Shown here: piece by piece, positions 21,396-34,499 of the stretch
How the letters are laid out: each line of letters begins with the position of its first letter
Position numbering within the stretch: the stretch's first letter is position 1
Assembly (NCBI RefSeq): GCF_003265705.1
Contig: NW_020312785.1
Location: forward strand, 23,219,182 to 23,283,181
Direction of reading: 5' to 3'
From: Callorhinus ursinus
Taxonomy: Eukaryota; Chordata; Mammalia; Carnivora; Otariidae
DNA length: 64,000 nt
Position numbers and translations under genes: made by a program
The notes under the pieces: model-generated
What the model was told of the DNA's origin: nothing
Database searches by the model: none
The model's input: only the letters and a program-made list of their open reading frames with translations

Positions 21396-24039
21396 ATAAA
21401 CATACTACGTCAAATGAAAAGCTAGAGGAAAAGATATAGAAAGAATGGCAAGATACATTTCCTTTAAGACTTTCAGGATCTAAGAATAATGGGAGGTCAC
21501 CAAATTCCATTTCTATAATAACTTGAAAATAGTTTCACTCAATAAAAATGGCTAAATTAATAATTGAAGGAAGAAGTGAGATCTGTACAGGCACTTCTCA
21601 TTCTCGAAACAGATTCAGTTCTTAATGTTCAGTAATAACTCTGTTATTTGAACTTTAAATCCATTTTCATACAGAGGTTTTATCTGCAGGGGCTGAAGTA
21701 TGGCTTCGATGACATGGGAAGATAGTTCTCCACTTCTCACCTAAACACTGACTTCAACAACTTTGAGAGCTCATTTTCCAACAATGTTAATGCCTCCATT
21801 AATATTAAGATATTGCTAACATCTTAATAACTGATATTTTAGGAAATGCCCCATCTTTACTCTGTGACCTTATATTACAACTACCTGAATACTGTCACAT
21901 AACCCTGGGGATGTGCTCATTTTCCTTTGTGAGTCAGAATGACAGGCAATGGGCAACCAAAGTAGCAAGGATATAACCTGATGAAGGTTCAGTGAAAAAA
22001 GTCCTTTGTACTTACAGTCTTTATGTAGTAATATAGATATTAGCCTATATAATTGCTTGGACATGATTTATCTGGTTAATTCTTGTTTTCCATTTCAGTT
22101 TGTTTCCTTGTAGTTGATGGAAAGGGTATTGAAAGATTTCTTACTATATCCAAAAATCTTTCTGATAGTCAGTTGAGAAAACAGAATGCAATTGTTCCAA
22201 TACGTCACTAAATTTTCACAGTTCTTTTTCTCCAGTACACAGCCATAGTGCCAACAAATATCCAAAATCTTGGCAACAGAATGGTTGATTTGCAGAAATA
22301 CTATGTTGTCTCCTAAATAATGAGACTGGGGAAAAGATATATTGCCTAGCTTTGTATTTTTATCATATCCTAAAACTTCTCCATGTAAATCTCCATTTTT
22401 AAACATAGTGGGATCCTCTGAATTATTTAGTGGTTTCTGGTATGTTTAGCATTTTCCCCTGTGAGCCACCTGAGAATTGCATCAATGTGCTATTTTTGCT
22501 CACTAATGAAAATGTCAAAGATCAGACTTAAAAATGTTAAATAAAACTGAGCCAATCAGTCTCCTACTGTTGTTCATTTTGAGGCCAACTTCATTCAAAG
22601 ACTGCTTTACTCCCTGTTGTTACTTCTTAGCTAAGCCTGTAATTGTCAGTAAACATTATCAAACAGGTTTTGGGATTGTAACTGTGAAATAGATGCTCTT
22701 GACTATGATCAAAAGTAACCATTCAAAAGCAGGATTAAGTCAAATATCATTAATTCAGACTGCTAACCAGAGGAGTGCTGAAAACCACCCGACACCAAAA
22801 CCCCCAGGTCGCTTTGTCAAACTTGCTAAAATGATCTCAAGGATTTATTCTATTCTATATTTCTGTGAAAACCATTAGGAAAATAACAATTTTTTTAAAA
22901 AATTCCTAATTAAAAGAATAAGAGTTATTCCTTTTAAAGACTGTAAATTCAGGAGATCATACTAGTAGAGATAATCACTCTTAACATATCATATTTTCTT
23001 CCAAATATATTCATAAATTTGATAGTCTAATATATCAAATTGTGTGCCTAGCTCCTGATTTTTTCACTCTATCTACTACGAACTTTCTCACATCCTTAAA
23101 ATTGTGTAATCTATAATGTCTATATAATTTAGGGTCTCCACAAGTTGAGAAACAGAAAGTAAACTTAATTTTAAACAATATGTAAGTTACATATTCAAAT
23201 AACACTCAACATTTTTCAGGTGAAGAGCCTCTAAATTTATAGCAATGAGTTCAATTGTTAATCTGAAAACAGTACAATAAATATAATACAAAGTGTCAAA
23301 GTGTCTAGAAATACAGAGAAAAAAGGTATATTTATTGCACTTTTATCAGATTAACAATTACACCCACTGCTTTAAATTTAGAGATGCTTCATCTGAAAGT
23401 GTCTGGAGACTAGAGAAACATTATTTGAGTGTATTATTTCAAAATGTATCTAAGATAAGATTTAAAAGTAAGTTTATCTTATATTTCTCTTCTTAAAATT
23501 ATACATCCACATTTGCATATCAGTTTTTTGGTATCTCTTCTTTTTCGTGGTAAAACACATGATCTGCCATTTTATTTTTACAGCAAAACACAAAGACCAA
23601 CCTACACCAGTACTTGCTCTTACCCTCTTCTCTGTGAAAACCTGCCTGGAGTTAGATCTACCAAAACATAGTCACCCTTGAACAACATTCTCAGAGCTCT
23701 CATGCTCCCAACATGTGGGGTCTTTTGGTCATCATTTTGTTGTCTTCTTAACTGTGGAAAGGACAGGCAGATACAGTTATCAGAAAGAAAACCTTACCAT
23801 TAGATGGTCAAACATAAACACTGAACCAAGATGGAATACAAAAGAGTTATTTACTTTGGGCTTTGATTCCCTCAACGGATCATAACAAGGCATGTGCTTT
23901 CTAACAGCACTATCTTCACGTTTTTTGCAAGGCCCTCTCTGTTAGCCTGGCTTGGTTTGAGCCAGGACCCCAGAATGGGGTTAATCACTTCACCCCAGGA
24001 ATGAGAAGTGCTGGGGGAAATCACCACTTTGCCAAATTT
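21396..24039. other. Unassigned sequence
   Basis: 2.6 kb without a nameable repeat. The longest frame, 22095-22406 on the minus strand, is 103 codons from a true ATG to TGA. Its product has no motif I recognise, and a frame of this length can occur by chance in a window this size. There is no splice-site pattern or second frame to support a gene. Confidence 0.45.
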
Positions 24040-25080
24040 TATTTAAAGATGATACCTGCCATGCACCAGACTTCCTGCCCAGTCATGAGGATATAAAGTT
24101 AATTAAGACATAGTCTCTGCCATCAAGAAACTCCCAGTCTGATGTGGAATAGTTGTCCCTGATTATATCATAATAACAAATGAACAAGTAACACAGTAGA
24201 TGAGCCTAAATCAGAGGGTGAGGTTAGGTATGGATTCTTGGAGGTGTCATTTTGAAAGCAATTAGGAATTTGTAAGATAAACTATATGTATCTGTGTGTG
24301 CATGTGCATGTGTGTGTGTGCGTGTGTGTATGTGTGTGTGTGTGTGTGTGTGGTTTGTATTGCATGGGAACAAATGCCTTAGAACATTCCAGGCAGAACA
24401 GAGAACTTAGGGAAACCTAAGGGCTCATTATTCAAGTAAATGAAGTACTAGGGGAGAGGCAGAAAATACACCAAGGTGACAGATATTAGAAGAAAAAAGG
24501 ACTTCAAATCCTTGGTTAAGATATTTATCTTTATTACTCTGAGAGCTTAGAGGAGAAGTGTAGCAGTTTTAAGAAGGCATGTTATATGACTAAATATTTA
24601 CATTTTTGGCTACAATATGGAAGATACATTGGATAAAGAGCATTATACTGGAGGCTGTAGACCATTCAGGAGATTGTATTCTACTAAGACTGCAGTGTGG
24701 CAGTTGAGAACAAGGATGGCTGAGAGAGGGATTTAAGATGTTGAATCCTCAGTCCTTGGTGAATATGTAGTTTGGTGGGGACAGTGAAAGAAAGTTGGTG
24801 TCCAGAATGATTGCCATGTTCCTAGTTCAGGCTTCTGGGAAGTTGAGATAGAGAATACAGGAGGAAGTTTAGGTTTGAAGGGGAATATGATGAATTCAGT
24901 CTTGGATATATGAGTCTGAAGTGCTCACAGAACCTCCATATAGAGATGTTCTTCAGACAAATCCAGAGATTTGCAGTACAAATCTGAGATCCATAAGAAT
25001 ATAAACAGTGGCCAAAGGCATGAGAGGGAGTGGAATACTTAGGAGGGAAAACAATCAACAGGATCGTGATAAAGGAATAT
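24040..25080 (-). repeat. L2 LINE, antisense, about 1 kb
   Basis: The + strand carries reversed L2 blocks in reversed order: 'tctgccatcaagaaactccc' near the start, 'aacattccaggcagaacaga', 'actgcagtgtggcagttgag', then 'cttggatatatgagtctgaa' and 'aaatctgagatccataagaa'. A (GT)n tract at 24293-24352 breaks it. The antisense frame at 24822-25058 is a decayed piece of L2, not a gene. Confidence 0.75.
24293..24352 (+). repeat. (GT)n microsatellite
   Basis: About 60 bp of GT with CA, CG and TA interruptions, ending in 13 clean units. Confidence 0.95.
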
Positions 25081-27321
25081 TAATTGACAAGGTGTGAAGA
25101 AAAAGATCTTGTAAAAGACATTGTGGTGGAAGTCGCATGAAAAAAATAGAAACTATGGAAGGGAATTAGAAAAGCAGATTTGCAATTAAAAAATTCTAGA
25201 TTTAACATTATGGAGGTCATTAGTCATTTAATCAGAATTGTTTTTGTACTTATTGACAAAAAAGAGGAAAGTAAAGATCCAGAAAAGAGAGAGGATATTT
25301 GATGGAGAAAAACACCAAAAGAGGCAGGAGGGGATTAGAATCAAAGCCAATGTTTTGGGTTTGGAGACACTGCTTCCCCTGACACGGGTGGAAGGAGAAA
25401 GAGATATACCCTCCTATTTATGGCTAATCTGCAAATCTCACTAGACAATGGTGCAGAGAGAGTGAAGAGCTGCACAGAGGAAAAGTGTGAACTGCTTAGT
25501 TACTGGCACTTACACCAGATGGATTTATGTAAAGCTCTTTCTCAAACCCACCTTCTATATCCTGAATATCGGAAGGTGGGAGAGACCGGTTACCACTTCC
25601 TTTTTCCTTAGGATGCACATTTATTTTACAGTGAGGTTGAACTGAAACCACCCTGAAATAGGATAGGCTAATTTAGAAGAAACGTTTAATAAAATAGTAG
25701 TATCTTCACACTCAGTCACTGATTGCAGTGATACACTCTGCACCAAAATTATTTTCAGGGCCATTTTTGAAGCAGAGAAATCCCAAGGCACAGCGAGAAG
25801 GAAGTCACAAAAGGAGGAGCTGAACTATGTGTATATTGGTGATGGTTGTGGGAGGGGGCAATTACGTAATTTTATGCTGGTGTTGGTGATTGGGGGTTTC
25901 TGATTACATTGAGCTACTCTCCCTTCCAGGATCATTATCCCTCCACCAAGAACCTGAGGCTAGGACTATGACCCTTGTTCCTTCTGCTATAAGGAAAGCT
26001 CTCTCTAAGAAGCAAGTGCAGTTCTTGCACAGAAAGAACTGTCCTTTTCAAGTCCCACCGCCCCCAAAACAGCTCTGTCAGTAGAATATCAAATACCTTT
26101 TCCCAGAGAACCAAGGCCTTTCAGTTCCTGTTTGGACTAAGATATTGAAGCTGTAGTCAGAAGATTGATAGAAATGTTATTGGACCAATGGCTGTAGTGT
26201 AAGGAGGACAAGGGGCAGTCCAAGAAGTAGAATCTTAAGAAACAACACGAGAAGCCAGGGCAATCACCCACGAGGGAATAATCTGAAGAGGCTACAGACA
26301 AATAAAGAATCCTAGTGGAAGACAACATGACACAAAGCAGGAAGCCAGAGAATGCACTGAAATTCAAAGACAGAGAGTTTTGGGTCCTCCAACTAAACAA
26401 CAGTTTAGTTTGGGTTCTCTAACTAAACAATACAGTGTTTCTTCTTAGGGAGCATGAGCTAATAAAACCACCAAAGGTTCCAAGAAAACACCCAGGATGA
26501 AGTTGAAAAGATACTTATTGTTCAATTTTCTCTGTTTAGCTGGGTGTTTGACACCATATATGTATATATATAGGCAATCCACAGATCAATGACCAACTTT
26601 TTCCATTTTCATCTCAGTGTGACTTATGATGCAGAGAGGACTGAAATTTGTGAAAAAATTAACATATAGTTTCCTCTTGATATTAAAGGAAGTTTACTAG
26701 TGAAATTATTTGTGTGCTTTCATTCAGGTATGAGAATTGTCATTAGCATCTATCAGGCTTCCCCCCTCTCCCTGATGGGTAGTGGGAAGAGACAATCAGC
26801 CTAGATCATGGCGACCTTATATGCTTCTCCTGGGCGGCTGTAGGAATAACTTTCACAAATTAAACCATGAGCCTGTACTTAATATAGGACTCACCATGGT
26901 TAGATCTGAATGAAAGGTGGAAGCAAATATTAAGCAAAATCTACACAAAACTACAAAATTTAAGAGTACATCTTTTTTAAAGATTCCTGATTTGGAATAC
27001 AGGATGGACTCCATCAGATTCAATTTTTGAACATACCTTAGCCTTGCAGACATAGATAAAGAAAAAAACCAGAATTTTTATGGAGGATCCTGGCTCCTAA
27101 GCAATCCCCTGTTCCAGACCTATGATGCAGGGTCATGAATCCCCAGGGAAAATACCAGTACACAGGCATTTTTTTTTCAAGAATTCACAGTGGTCTATTT
27201 CTATTGTCATGTCTTGTCATACCATGCCTTAGATCATCCTTTAGAAGGGAGTCCAGAAAGAGCAACCTACAGAAACTCTTTGTTCATTTTATTTGCTCAG
27301 ACCTCTGCGTGGGTATATAAA

Positions 27322-27322
<1 letters not shown>
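25081..27322. other. Unassigned sequence
   Basis: 2.2 kb without a gene. 25081-25330 and 26130-26400 are purine-rich and might be further antisense L2, but I cannot match blocks with confidence. Frames of 61-87 codons on both strands show no domain. Confidence 0.4.

Positions 27323-27369
<47 letters not shown>
27323..27369 (+). repeat. (CA)n microsatellite
   Basis: About 22 CA units, uninterrupted after the first AAA step. Long and pure, so probably variable between individuals. Confidence 0.97.
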
Positions 27370-27371
<2 letters not shown>

Positions 27372-28818
27372 CGCTTTGAACCACTAAAGAGTTAGCTCTA
27401 CTGTTCCTATTCATTTCTATTGAGTACAATCAAAATTTATTCAAGGATTTCAGACACTCTTCCAATTAAGATTTTGTATACTTCTCTCTGTAATATGCTT
27501 GTTTCCTTCCTGACCTCTCAAGAGTATTTTTAAATGAAGGTTATAGTGATTATAGTGCGAGATAGCAACTTTCTTCTATTTCAGCCTTATTTATCCTACT
27601 CAGTCATTTCCAGGCTATCGTCCAAAATAGCCTCTAACCACCTAAGCTGTTCAATGAAGTGTATCAGAAAGCAATCCTTGAAATAGCTCTCTCGAAATAT
27701 GTTCTCTTCCTTCATTTGAACATAGCTGCATGCCAATCAACAGCAAAGCAATTAAAATCCTGCCAGGATCAAAGAACGTGCCTTGCTACAGCCTTTGCCA
27801 ATCTATAAAAACATTTCCTTATCTTCTTTTGTTAAGGCCCCAGTGACCTATAGCAATATCCAAAACTCTATTTATGTCCTTTATAGTTCTTCCTTTGTTT
27901 CCAAATATATGTCAACACATTTCTTGTTGTAAAGTATATGCTGTCAGTTTCCAGGTTTCCCCACCTTACTTTTCTCTGTTTTATATTCCCCCATCTTTTT
28001 GTAAAGCACCTGTCTTAACAACTCCAGTATTCCACCTTTCATCTTGGATGTACACACATTTGACTTTAATATTCCGTTGAGGCTACACTGCTTAGGGATT
28101 TGTCAGGTACTCCTAGCTCTTGCGTGTATCAATTTTCTTCACATGTCCTCCCATTGCTAATAAGATAATCCTTTTGCAGATTTTTCTGGTGCAATCCGTT
28201 GAACCCAAGTTCACTCTGATATCAGCTTCTTTGAGTTAATCAGAGAATACATTGCTGTGGGAGATAGACGGTCCCTTTCTGGATTATTCTGCCTTCTCAT
28301 CAATAATCGAAAGGACCAGCTAAGCAATTTTCTGTACTCTCTCCCAATCCTTTTGCTCTCTCTGAGTGCAATTGAGATGCAACTCGCTTACACCATTTTA
28401 CTCAAGAAGTTCAGTTTTGGGGATGCTTAGAACACTGCTGTGTGACAGAATGTCAAGAAGCAGACCAAAACTTTTTGCGAATCCAAAATTGTCTATGAAT
28501 GCAAAGAAACATGTAGAATTGCTGCAATTAATATGAATAATTCAAGTTAAAAAATATGTCAACTGAAAAACCTATTGAGGCAAGCCTATGTTTTGGTTTA
28601 AATTATATGAATGACTGCCTACATTCAACACTTTGTGTACAGTTAAACACTGTATCATTAGAAATGTTTGATTCTCACAGTTTCTAGGGGTTGGAAAGTT
28701 CTATTTAGAGCCCTTTGCCATACAGGCATTCATCTGACCCTACCACACCAAGCATTTGGTAAGACTTCTAAAGTACTTCTAATCATTGCTTCTCAACTTG
28801 ATTCTCAGCCTATTTGTG
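27370..28818. other. Unassigned sequence
   Basis: 1.4 kb with neither gene nor recognisable element. Frames at 27874-28080 and 28668-28865 are short; the latter runs into the downstream SINE. Confidence 0.45.
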
Positions 28819-28838
28819 TAAAATACAGTCTTACCCAG

Positions 28839-29034
28839 GGGCACCTGGGTGGCTCAGTTGGTTAAGCGTCTGCCTTCAGCTCAGTTTATGATCTCAAAGT
28901 TCTAGGATCAAGCCCCATCTCAGGCTCCCTGCTCAGAAGGATATCTGCTTCTCCCTCTCCCTCTGCCCCTCCCCGCCACTTGTGTGCTCTCTCCGTGTCT
29001 CAAATAAATAAGTAAAATCTTTAAAAATAATAAA
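28839..29034 (+). mobile_element. SINEC with 20-bp TSD
   Basis: Head 'ggggcacctgggtggctcag', B-box-like 'ggatcaagcccc', CT-rich body with 'ccctctgcccctcccc', tail 'caaataaataagtaaaatct'. The TSD 'taaaatacagtcttacccag' at 28819-28838 recurs with one mismatch at 29035-29054. Confidence 0.97.
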
Positions 29035-29393
29035 TAAAATACAGTCTTGCCCAGCCAGAGTTAATAAAATGACACCACAAAGTAAACCTTCCTTCAACTC
29101 TTTCATCAAATGGAACACAATACTATTTACCTTTAAGAAAAAATGAACTTCTTTAAGTCTTAAATTTTTGAAGATGAAATACTTTTTACTTATCAGTTTA
29201 ATTTTAATTCGGCAAGCCTGATGATACACTATGCCTTTTGGCATAATAATATTTGTTTTTGTATACATAGCTAAAACAACCTCATTAATTCTTCCTTCTC
29301 GTTGTCATTATCTACCTGAGCCTGATTCTCATCCTGTTTCTTTTCCTTGGAATCACAGACGGAGAGCAGATTCGGTCTATCTGGTCCAGCAGT

Positions 29394-29575
29394 TCTCAAC
29401 TAAAGGTAGCACTTGTACACTTAGAGGTACTTGGATGTGTGTGTGTGTTTAGGGTGGGAGGAACTCAACCTTTCTGTGATCAAGTTGACTGTGGAAACTC
29501 ATTTGTTGGACAGGATCAGGCGTACTATAAAACATTTATCTCTATTACAGTATTTTTAAGTGTAAAAACATGTGT
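29394..29575 (+). repeat. Possible hAT-like remnant
   Basis: 'cagcagttctcaactaaagg' resembles the terminal inverted repeat of Charlie/MER5-type elements, and 'tgtgtttgagaacattt' near 29571-29587 could be the other end. The interior, with a short (GT)n at 29436-29448, matches nothing I know. Tentative. Confidence 0.35.
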
Positions 29576-29587
29576 TTGAGAACATTT

Positions 29588-30499
29588 AAACAACTACAAG
29601 TTGAAGTATGGGAAATTTGGGTCCTATATTTAATCTCTTTACCTTTTTCTACAGACACTATCACTTATGGAAGTGCCAAACCCTAATATTTTATTCTTCA
29701 CTTGTCCCTCAAATATTTTCTACTGAGAGGGTGCATACTTTAAAAATTATGTTTCTTCAGCGAAGTTCCTTTGTCAAATCCATCCTGAACTTATGACACT
29801 AGAAGTTCTCCACAGCTGCTGTCATTTCTTTAGAAGCTAAAGTAGTTATGTGTCATGTCATCAATGACCCTTTCATGTCCATTGGTTTTTGTGAAAATAT
29901 CAAGCTGCTTCAATAAATAAGTGCCATAACTGACAGGACTCACATAATTTTTAGAAAAATTTAGACTTCCTTTTAAAAAGCAACTGATATCCAGTATCCT
30001 ATATCTCTCTTGTTAAAAATTCCATTGTCATAGTATCTTACTCTACTATGTACTATCAATCATTTAAAATTCTATATTGAAGTAAACAACAAATTTTCAT
30101 TTTTTTCTGAAGTTTGAAAGTAAACATGACTATCAACTTTTTTTGTGTGCTTCACAAATTCCTTAGACTTGTTTTTATTTTTTAATGAGAATGGAAAAGT
30201 AGGAGTAACATTATGTATAGGTTGAGATATTAACAAGTAAATATCTTAAGAATGAGTTCTCAGAATCCACTGATAGAATAAATAGATCTTATGAAAGCTG
30301 TAATAATTGACATTTACATACCAACAACACACTAACAGAACCAATAGAACATGGAGAACCTATACATTTTCTCAATCTAATGATACCAGAAATCCAACAC
30401 AAAAATCTTGGTGATAATCTAGAAGATAATCTCTTAAGTTTTTTTTTTTTACACTAAGTAATTACATGCTTGACATACACAATACCTGATGCCGTGATA
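29588..30499. other. Unassigned AT-rich sequence
   Basis: No gene or named repeat seen; a T run lies at 30440-30450. Confidence 0.45.
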
Positions 30500-30715
30500 G
30501 AGTCTGTTATTCTTTCCTGCTCACTTTAGAGACACAGATCTTCAGAATCATTTCATAGTGTCACTCCCATGTTCAAAATTGTCACAGATACTTCTTGTCC
30601 ATAGGATGAACTTCAAGTTACATGATGTCTTCAGGGTTGTCTATAACCTGTATCTTCGCTGCCCTCATGCTTGGCAAGTTCTGTCCTAGTCTATTTAACT
30701 CCAGCGTAGAGTTTA
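30500..30715 (+). repeat. L2 fragment, sense
   Basis: 'cactcccatgttcaaaattg', 'ccataggatgaacttcaagt' and 'gccctcatgcttggcaagtt' follow the order of the L2 block that normally reads 'tcactcccctgcttaaaacc' onward. Confidence 0.55.
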
Positions 30716-30782
30716 TGACTTTATGAGGTGAGTTAATAGGGGAAACAACCCTTACAGCAATATCAATCAAAATTATATTTAT

Positions 30783-31090
30783 ATATTCTTTGATCTAGCA
30801 GTATCTACCTCCAAATGTACTAGCAAATATGTGAATGAAGTTTGAGTAAGATTATTTATTCCAGCATATTAGCAAAAGATTAAAAACAACCCAAATGTCC
30901 ATTAATAGGGGTCTGGTCAAATAAGTTAAAGTATATTAATACAGTAAAGTAATATGCAGCTGTAGAAAGAACTCAAAACTCTTTATTATTGTTATTTAAA
31001 GAGTCCCAAGATACAGTGTTAGGTGAAAAAAAGCAAAATGCAAACTGTATGATAATAAAATTCTACTTATACATAATACAAAGAAAAATA
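30783..31090 (+). repeat. Ancient L1 ORF2 end
   Basis: 'tttgatctagcagtatctac', 'aaacaacccaaatgtccatt', 'aataggggtctggtcaaata' and 'agtaatatgcagctgtagaa' are the decayed end of ORF2 from an old L1 (N-N-P-N-V-H and Y-C-A-A blocks). It continues into the start of its 3' UTR. Confidence 0.85.
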
Positions 31091-31106
31091 AAACATCATA
31101 TCCATA

Positions 31107-31690
31107 TTCTACTGCTGCCATGTAAATTATCACAAACTCAGCAGGTTAAAAACAAATTTATTACTTCATGGTGTCTGGCAGTCAGAAATCTGTGATGTCT
31201 TAGCTAATTACTCTTGATCAAGTCCCATAAAGATAAAATCAATGTGTTGGCTGTTCTGGCCTGTTTTGTGTAGATTACGGGGGCAAAAATACTCCAAGCT
31301 CATTCAGGTTGTTGACAAAATTCAGTTTCATGTGATTGTAGGACTGAGGTCTCTGTTTCCTTGCTAGTGTTTGGCCAGGAATTGTTTTCAACTCCAGAGG
31401 GCACACACATTCCCAGTCTTATCAGTGTCTTATCTTCAAACCAGCAACGGCTGGTCCAATCCTTCTCACTCAATCAAATCTCTCTCATTTCCCCTCTACC
31501 TCACTTTCCTGCCTCCTTTTCTCTGATTTACTCTTCTGCCTTTCTCTTCTGCTTTTAAAGGGTTTCATCAAAAAATGATAAAATAAGCAGGATAATAAAA
31601 ACTAAGCTCTCCATTTTAAGGTGAGTTGATTAGTAACCGTAATTACATTGGCAAAGTCCCCATACTAGTACCTAGATTAGCATTTGGTTA
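31107..31690 (+). repeat. Ancient mammalian repeat, family not named
   Basis: 'gtaaattatcacaaactcag', 'caggttaaaaacaaatttat' and 'ggtgtctggcagtcagaaat' at the left, and 'gtaaccgtaattacattggc' with 'aaagtccccatactag' at the right, bracket a unit I remember as a common old interspersed repeat of eutherians. I cannot assign the class from memory. The middle (31400-31560) is CT-rich and diverged. Confidence 0.45.
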
Positions 31691-31956
31691 AACAACCTAG
31701 AAACAGGAATCTTGGTGTGACATCTTTAGATTTCTGCCTATCCACAAATATATTCTTATTTGCTTCTTTATGAAAAAGAAAACTCTGGAAAAATATAAAA
31801 GAGTGTAACAACAGTGGCTATCTAGGTGTATATGTGTATTGTGGTATGGAGATGGGGATGGCAGGCAAATGGGAGGGAAGCATAGAAGATATATTTTTAA
31901 TATTATTTTTATCGTATTTGAACCAGGTAATAAGTAATTTAACATGTTAGATTTTT

Positions 31957-32098
31957 ATTTTTTATTTATTTATTTTTAAAGTAGGTTCCATGCCCAGTGT
32001 GGAGCCCAACACAGGGCTTAAACTCACAACACTAAGATCAAGACCCAAACTGAGATCAAGAGCTGGATGCTCAATTGACTGAGCCACCCAGATGCCCC
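31957..32098 (-). mobile_element. Short older SINEC-type SINE, antisense, 17-bp TSD
   Basis: Reverse complement of a tRNA-type SINE that lacks the CT-rich body: a T-rich tail with TTTA units, 'ggagcccaacacagggctta' (B-box region), two partly repeated 'actgagatcaagagctgg'-like segments, and the head complement 'ctgagccacccagatgcccc'. The TSD 'taacatgttagattttt' (31940-31956) recurs with one mismatch at 32099-32115. Confidence 0.93.
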
Positions 32099-32115
32099 TA
32101 ACATGTTGGATTTTT

Positions 32116-32569
32116 GAAGCAGAACAGAACGAGTCAAATCAGATTTAAAACATTTCATTTTGCTGCAACTAAGTTTACACTGGCAAAGTACAGATGAAAC
32201 TGAGATATGTGTTACAGTTCTTTCAAGTTTACTGTCCTTTTACCAAAATAAATATATTGCGTCTTATTGTGTTATGGCATAGGTCTACCACTACTCTGTG
32301 TTTAAACTCCTGCAAAAACATTCTTTCTTACAAAATGCAATAATATTATTTACTTTAATTTTAGGTAAACAAATCTTTTACATATCAACACTGGCTCGAT
32401 TCTTTTCTCTTCAGCCTAGGGCAACTAAGGTAATTAGCATTTGAGACATTCATGATGATCAAATGTACAATACAGAGACTGAGATGAGTATATGTGATGG
32501 TCATACAACTGATTCAGCATATGTCTATATCATCTTTTCTAGATTACGTCAAAATTGAATTAGGAAATT
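32116..32569. other. Unassigned sequence
   Basis: About 450 bp with no recognisable feature. Confidence 0.45.
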
Positions 32570-33190
32570 AAAAATTTATAGCGAGAACTCTCACATCCCA
32601 AGGATCTGTCCAAAACCCTGAGAAGTCAGTTACCTCTAATTTGCGGAACGTTTACTTACATGACACCAAATAGGAAGCACATTCACTTTGAAAGATTACC
32701 AAGAACCTCTAATGACTAAATCTATGAGCTTTTTCCTGAAGTCATCCTACCTTCTTGTATCATGTGATGAAAGACCATACCCTTCTTGAAACTCTCTGTT
32801 GGGAGATAGCCTTCCAATGGGCCTTTTATACATCTTGCTAGGTTTGCAGAGAATGGAAGTACCTGACCACTTTTTACAGGACCATTCCTCAAGTTTCTAT
32901 TTGCAACCAGCAACCTTAAGGGATGAGGAAATGTCTCCCCCTCAGACAAAAATACAGGCTTGCTTACAGATTGCTATAAAGTGGCAAGTTCCCCATTTCC
33001 TCTACCATAATGCAGCTCACTGAATGTGCAGACTTCCATCTAGACCCTCTCACATCACCCCTTGTGAGGCCTGAAGATCATATACCTGACATGAGATCAT
33101 GCAGACAATCTGGCGACAGCTTTTGATATGAAAAAATAAAATCTTTTGTCTCTGACCCAGGAGCCTTGTATCTTCTGTCAACATCCAGAA
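32570..33190 (+). mobile_element. LTR-like block of an old endogenous retrovirus
   Basis: The right end, 'aaataaaatcttttgtctct' followed by 'gacccaggagccttgtatct', looks like the R-U5 junction of a gammaretrovirus-type LTR: an AATAAA signal, then a T/CT-rich stretch, ending near 'tctgtcaaca'. The ~500 bp before it has LTR-like composition, but I could not place the TG start or a TSD. The overlapping frames (32722-32949 minus, 32799-33023 plus) are not retroviral genes. Confidence 0.45.
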
Positions 33191-33289
33191 ATTAGTAGAA
33201 GCCTATCTTATTAGCTTGCAAGTAAGGTAGAAATGTCAAATCCTTCATAGTTGTTGCCACTCTCTCAGTATATTTCTATGAAAATGCTC

Positions 33290-34380
33290 TCATATTTTGA
33301 TTTCTTTCTCTGCTCCTACCCTCCCTCTTTCATATGATCTTCTACCTAGGCCATTTCTGAAATGATTACTACAACACAGGACTCTGTCCATGGTCCTGTT
33401 TTGCTTTTATTTCATACCCTCACCTTGAAAATATCTTTATCCATTATTTCTAACAGTCTATTTGTACTTGGATGATATTCAAGCATATACTCCCCAAAAT
33501 ACATCTCCTTCTTTAGCTTCAGACTTCCTTGTTCAACTCTTTAATATGCTATAGACCCATCAAAATCTAATCTCATTTAAAGTAATCACCATTAACTCAT
33601 GTTCCAAAGTGGAAAATACTGGAGTCATCTTCCACCTTCCTGACAATTTTAGCTATCACACAGCTAAGTGTCTTAACCTCATCTTTTCTTTCAGGGTCAT
33701 TTCTCTCTCCTGGATGTATTATTTTAACTCTTGACTAGTTTTCCTCACCTTATTTATTCTCCTGTATATTTCACACTCTAAAATGCTCTCAAAGTTGTTT
33801 TCCTTAAATGCAGACTGCAATATACTACCTACCATCAGTCTCCCTATTGCCTATAGCTTAAATAAGAATGGCCTTTAATGGCAGCACAGATGCTTCACAA
33901 CATCCCTCATTATAATTTTTCCAATTTCACTTCAAATCACTTTGACATCACAATCTTATTGACTGGTGCCCACACAACCATAAGAGTGCACACACATGTG
34001 AACTCACCATGTAGTATATACGACACCTCACAAGTCACAACAATCATCCCACTACTCTCACTATAGTCCCTTCTCTCCTCTGCCTTTTTCCATACCGTTC
34101 TGTCAGAATTATAGCAGCCTCTTGAACAATGGCCGCTCCTCCTTTAATTAATAAGTGAAAAGGTATTTCCTGGCTGCTTTAGCCTCACTACTTGCTTCCT
34201 CATGTTCTATCTCTCACAATACTATATTCTCAATTCCACTATTTTCTGTGCTTCCTTTCCTTTCACCAAATCTCTTGCTATGGCCCTTCAAATATTTCCA
34301 CTTCAGCCCATGGAACATTAAACAAAATAATTTGTATCTTTTCAAATGGGTCCATACACCAGAATTTAAGTAAACTTTAG
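33290..34380 (+). repeat. L2 LINE, sense, about 1.1 kb
   Basis: L2 blocks appear in order: 'acttcctgttcaactc'-like sequence near 33524-33540, 'gaaaatactggagtcatctt' with 'ccaccttcctgac', 'catttctctctcctggatgt', 'ttttccttaaatgcagactg', 'cagtctccctattgcctata'. The 3' part runs to about 34320. Many stops and indels; no frame is intact. Confidence 0.72.
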
Positions 34381-34499
34381 CTCTTTCTCACATCACATAG
34401 CTTCTATCAGTGCTTTCAAAGGTAGTCTGCTCATCATTCTACACACTGTGGATGTGTAGGTGGGGAGATGTGTTAACATTATTCTAGCTCTCCAGGACA

